Source of the DNA: Verrucomicrobiales bacterium
GTDB taxonomy: Bacteria > Verrucomicrobiota > Verrucomicrobiia > Limisphaerales > UBA9464
Reading direction: 5' to 3'
Assembly (NCBI GenBank): GCA_003445095.1
Contig: DLVS01000178.1
Span: 1 to 7,080, forward strand
Length of the DNA stretch: 7,080 nucleotides
The notes under the pieces are model-generated. The model saw nothing but the letters and a program-made list of their open reading frames with translations. It was not told where the DNA came from and did not search any database. The position numbers and the translations under genes are program-made. Positions 6,501-7,080 of the stretch are shown here, piece after piece. Within the stretch, counting starts at the first letter, position 1; the number at the start of each line of letters is the position of its first letter.

Positions 6501-7080
6501 TTGCCGTCACGCTCGGGGGCGATCTGGACATGTTCTCCACGACCATCTCGTCGTTGAATGGCGGCAGTGTGAATGTTTACGCCGGAGGTTCAGTGAACGT
6601 CGGTTCGCGCGATTTCACCGGCAACGACACTCGGGCGCGCGGCATTTTCACGGTGGATCCCAGCGACGTCATCGTGGTGGCACGCGGCGACATCAACGTG
6701 AACGGCTCACGCATCGCAGCATATGACGGCGGCAACGTGGTGGTGCGCTCCTTGGAAGGTAATGTCGATGCCGGCACGGGCGGAAGCGGCGTCGCGGTGG
6801 TGGAAAAAATCGTGGTCGATCCGCTCACCCGGCAGATTCTGACCTACGCGCCAACGATTCGCGGCAGCGGGATTCGCGCGCGCACGTTCCCGCCTCCGAT
6901 GGATCCCTCCTTCCCAGCTTCGCTCAATCCGGTCGGCAACATTACCGTCGAAACGCCGCAAGGCGACATCATCGCCAGCGCGGGCGGTGTCGTCCAGCTT
7001 TCGCCCAACCGCGTGGGAGGCGAGGGGCGTCTGGTCACCTTGCGGGCGGGAACTGAAGACGCAGAGGGGAATGTGGTTCA
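3539..7080 (+). CDS. TpsA-type exoprotein (filamentous haemagglutinin family), 3' end beyond the window
   Basis: This is the secreted partner of the upstream transporter, expected to form a long surface beta-helix such as an adhesin. The frame is open for 1180 codons plus two bases with no stop. The signal peptide is MKRRK-x-R followed by GVLLAAALTPWVV, with predicted cleavage at VQA|N (after residue 27). The TPS secretion domain (about 28-250) shows LNWQSFNIAPGETTRFIQP (58-76), NPSQIFGSLEANGIVVLM (90-107), NQSGFYFG in place of the classic NPNGI (108-115) and DAAGFVAST (121-129). A GG-rich stretch and LLIDPTDILL (340-349) follow, a hallmark after the N-domain of such proteins. Irregular beta-helix coils fill the rest, with recurring AG(N/R)(N/D)(I/V)-like steps. 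Residues about 725-1150 (GSLIGTKPGD, HDPEA, VPK, GQNL, DVT) recall DUF3739-type filamentous haemagglutinins. No Cys occurs in the visible part. Target and full size cannot be read here. Confidence 0.95.
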   Translation, partial: MKRRKLTEPETRGVLLAAALTPWVVQANPQGLSVQSGSATASLSGSQLNVTASHQAVLNWQSFNIAPGETTRFIQPNPASVVWNQIQDQNPSQIFGSLEANGIVVLMNQSGFYFGPDARVDAAGFVASTAVAPADTAAGLFWQFTGAPPQAKIVNYGQLNSSRGGSLFLIAEHIENHGSISAPEGQVGLLAQQEVLLSNRPDGLALASTVRLPAGSVNNSGRIVADAGAIALHAEVVNQSGLVQANSVRERNGVIELLASESITLAEGSVTRASGDTGNGGRIEIKSAGSYQDSASAVIDVSGGGPHGNGGLAEVSAVALPKIEATIDGHAGPGGRGGQLLIDPTDILLNTTGNGSAGSGTVGAGDPPTTLTLDVNTAFVGFSQITLQATRNIQLTANTLWDLAASTGVSSPGSLLTLEAGNNITIGNGASLVAGEGWSISLQAGRDFSAPGLVQAGVGNISLSGTGSIEAKDGSLSLLAGNNVTVAAGFIRTVGGGDISVHALAGNVNSGNRNAGYLFRPAGYEVDPNLGGISTAAGGDVTMLFRSDIISYLPLPGGVQTDAGSGAFGRDNPNTPQVENAGNVTLISGRDISGHFVVANGVGMVSAGRNAGTESRLLALSLVRGGWEVAAGTDVLLQEVRNPNGVFNNVGFASSPTRHWFDYSADAFVKLAAGNSVQLRGSALPRYDDDFSRSLTPLYPGRLEIVAGSGGVILGNDVTLFPSPTGNLQIQTTGSLIGTKPGDLVQLIVSDSDRRQYRSVGDFGLNDHARTPVHLHDPEAINLDIAGDFSSILLGVPKRAEIKVGGDLINTRFDGQNLRADDVTRIQVAGDILNRNEFTSVPLATEPDWSLLDLAYPPLTGDLAGIVGLFEYDRQTLTFRGRMTGDQERILSQLPVRVFDQNGIPILAPNGEPVTQIVQFLSPQVAHQLYVASQDIPLNPDTGYRLGGGGRFEITAQNLDLGATVGIVSQGPRGNSALAKYFTRGADLAVTLGGDLDMFSTTISSLNGGSVNVYAGGSVNVGSRDFTGNDTRARGIFTVDPSDVIVVARGDINVNGSRIAAYDGGNVVVRSLEGNVDAGTGGSGVAVVEKIVVDPLTRQILTYAPTIRGSGIRARTFPPPMDPSFPASLNPVGNITVETPQGDIIASAGGVVQLSPNRVGGEGRLVTLRAGTEDAEGNVV

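Noticed and set aside
6683..6691. RGD tripeptide (residues 1049-1051 of the exoprotein) as a cell-adhesion motif like that of Bordetella FHA
   Set aside because: It falls in a recurring AG-[RNG]-[DN]-I coil step (here ARGDINV), so a three-residue match is best explained by chance within the repeat pattern.

Overview
The window holds one tightly packed, plus-strand operon of three genes. All of the DNA is coding except 17 bases. The genes form a two-partner secretion (type Vb) locus preceded by a gene for an exported, solute-binding-like protein. The layout is: the 3' part of a secreted protein gene (1-1059), a TpsB/FhaC-type outer-membrane transporter gene (1077-3539), and the 5' part of a very large TpsA/filamentous-haemagglutinin-type exoprotein gene (3539 to the window edge). 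The third reading frame was followed codon by codon. It has no stop over 1180 codons, so that protein continues past base 7080.

The organism is a diderm bacterium: there is an outer-membrane barrel with a C-terminal Phe and Sec-type signal peptides. It has GC-rich DNA and uses Shine-Dalgarno sequences. The first protein, with its ANA|Q-type cleavage site, an N-terminal ISGAVAFR motif and a C-terminal IPLSKMKVERVADGAP stretch, resembles proteins I associate with Verrucomicrobiota (perhaps the Limisphaerales/Pedosphaera side). The lineage call is inference from remembered family resemblance, not from a search.

The working model is as follows. TpsA is exported by Sec. Its N-terminal TPS domain is recognised in the periplasm by the POTRA array of TpsB. 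It is then threaded through the TpsB barrel and folds outside the cell as a long beta-helix, as an adhesin or surface fibre. The unusual points are a TpsB with four apparent POTRA units instead of two and no obvious N-terminal plug helix, and a PstS-like protein with a poorly conserved anion-binding site as the upstream partner gene. A non-repetitive segment is also embedded in the TpsA beta-helix. TpsB starts at a TTG codon behind a good ribosome-binding site with a small perfect hairpin just inside the gene. TpsB and TpsA overlap by one base, which suggests translational coupling.

No RNA genes, CRISPR arrays, insertion sequences, attachment sites or convincing terminators were seen. The operon promoter must lie upstream of the window.
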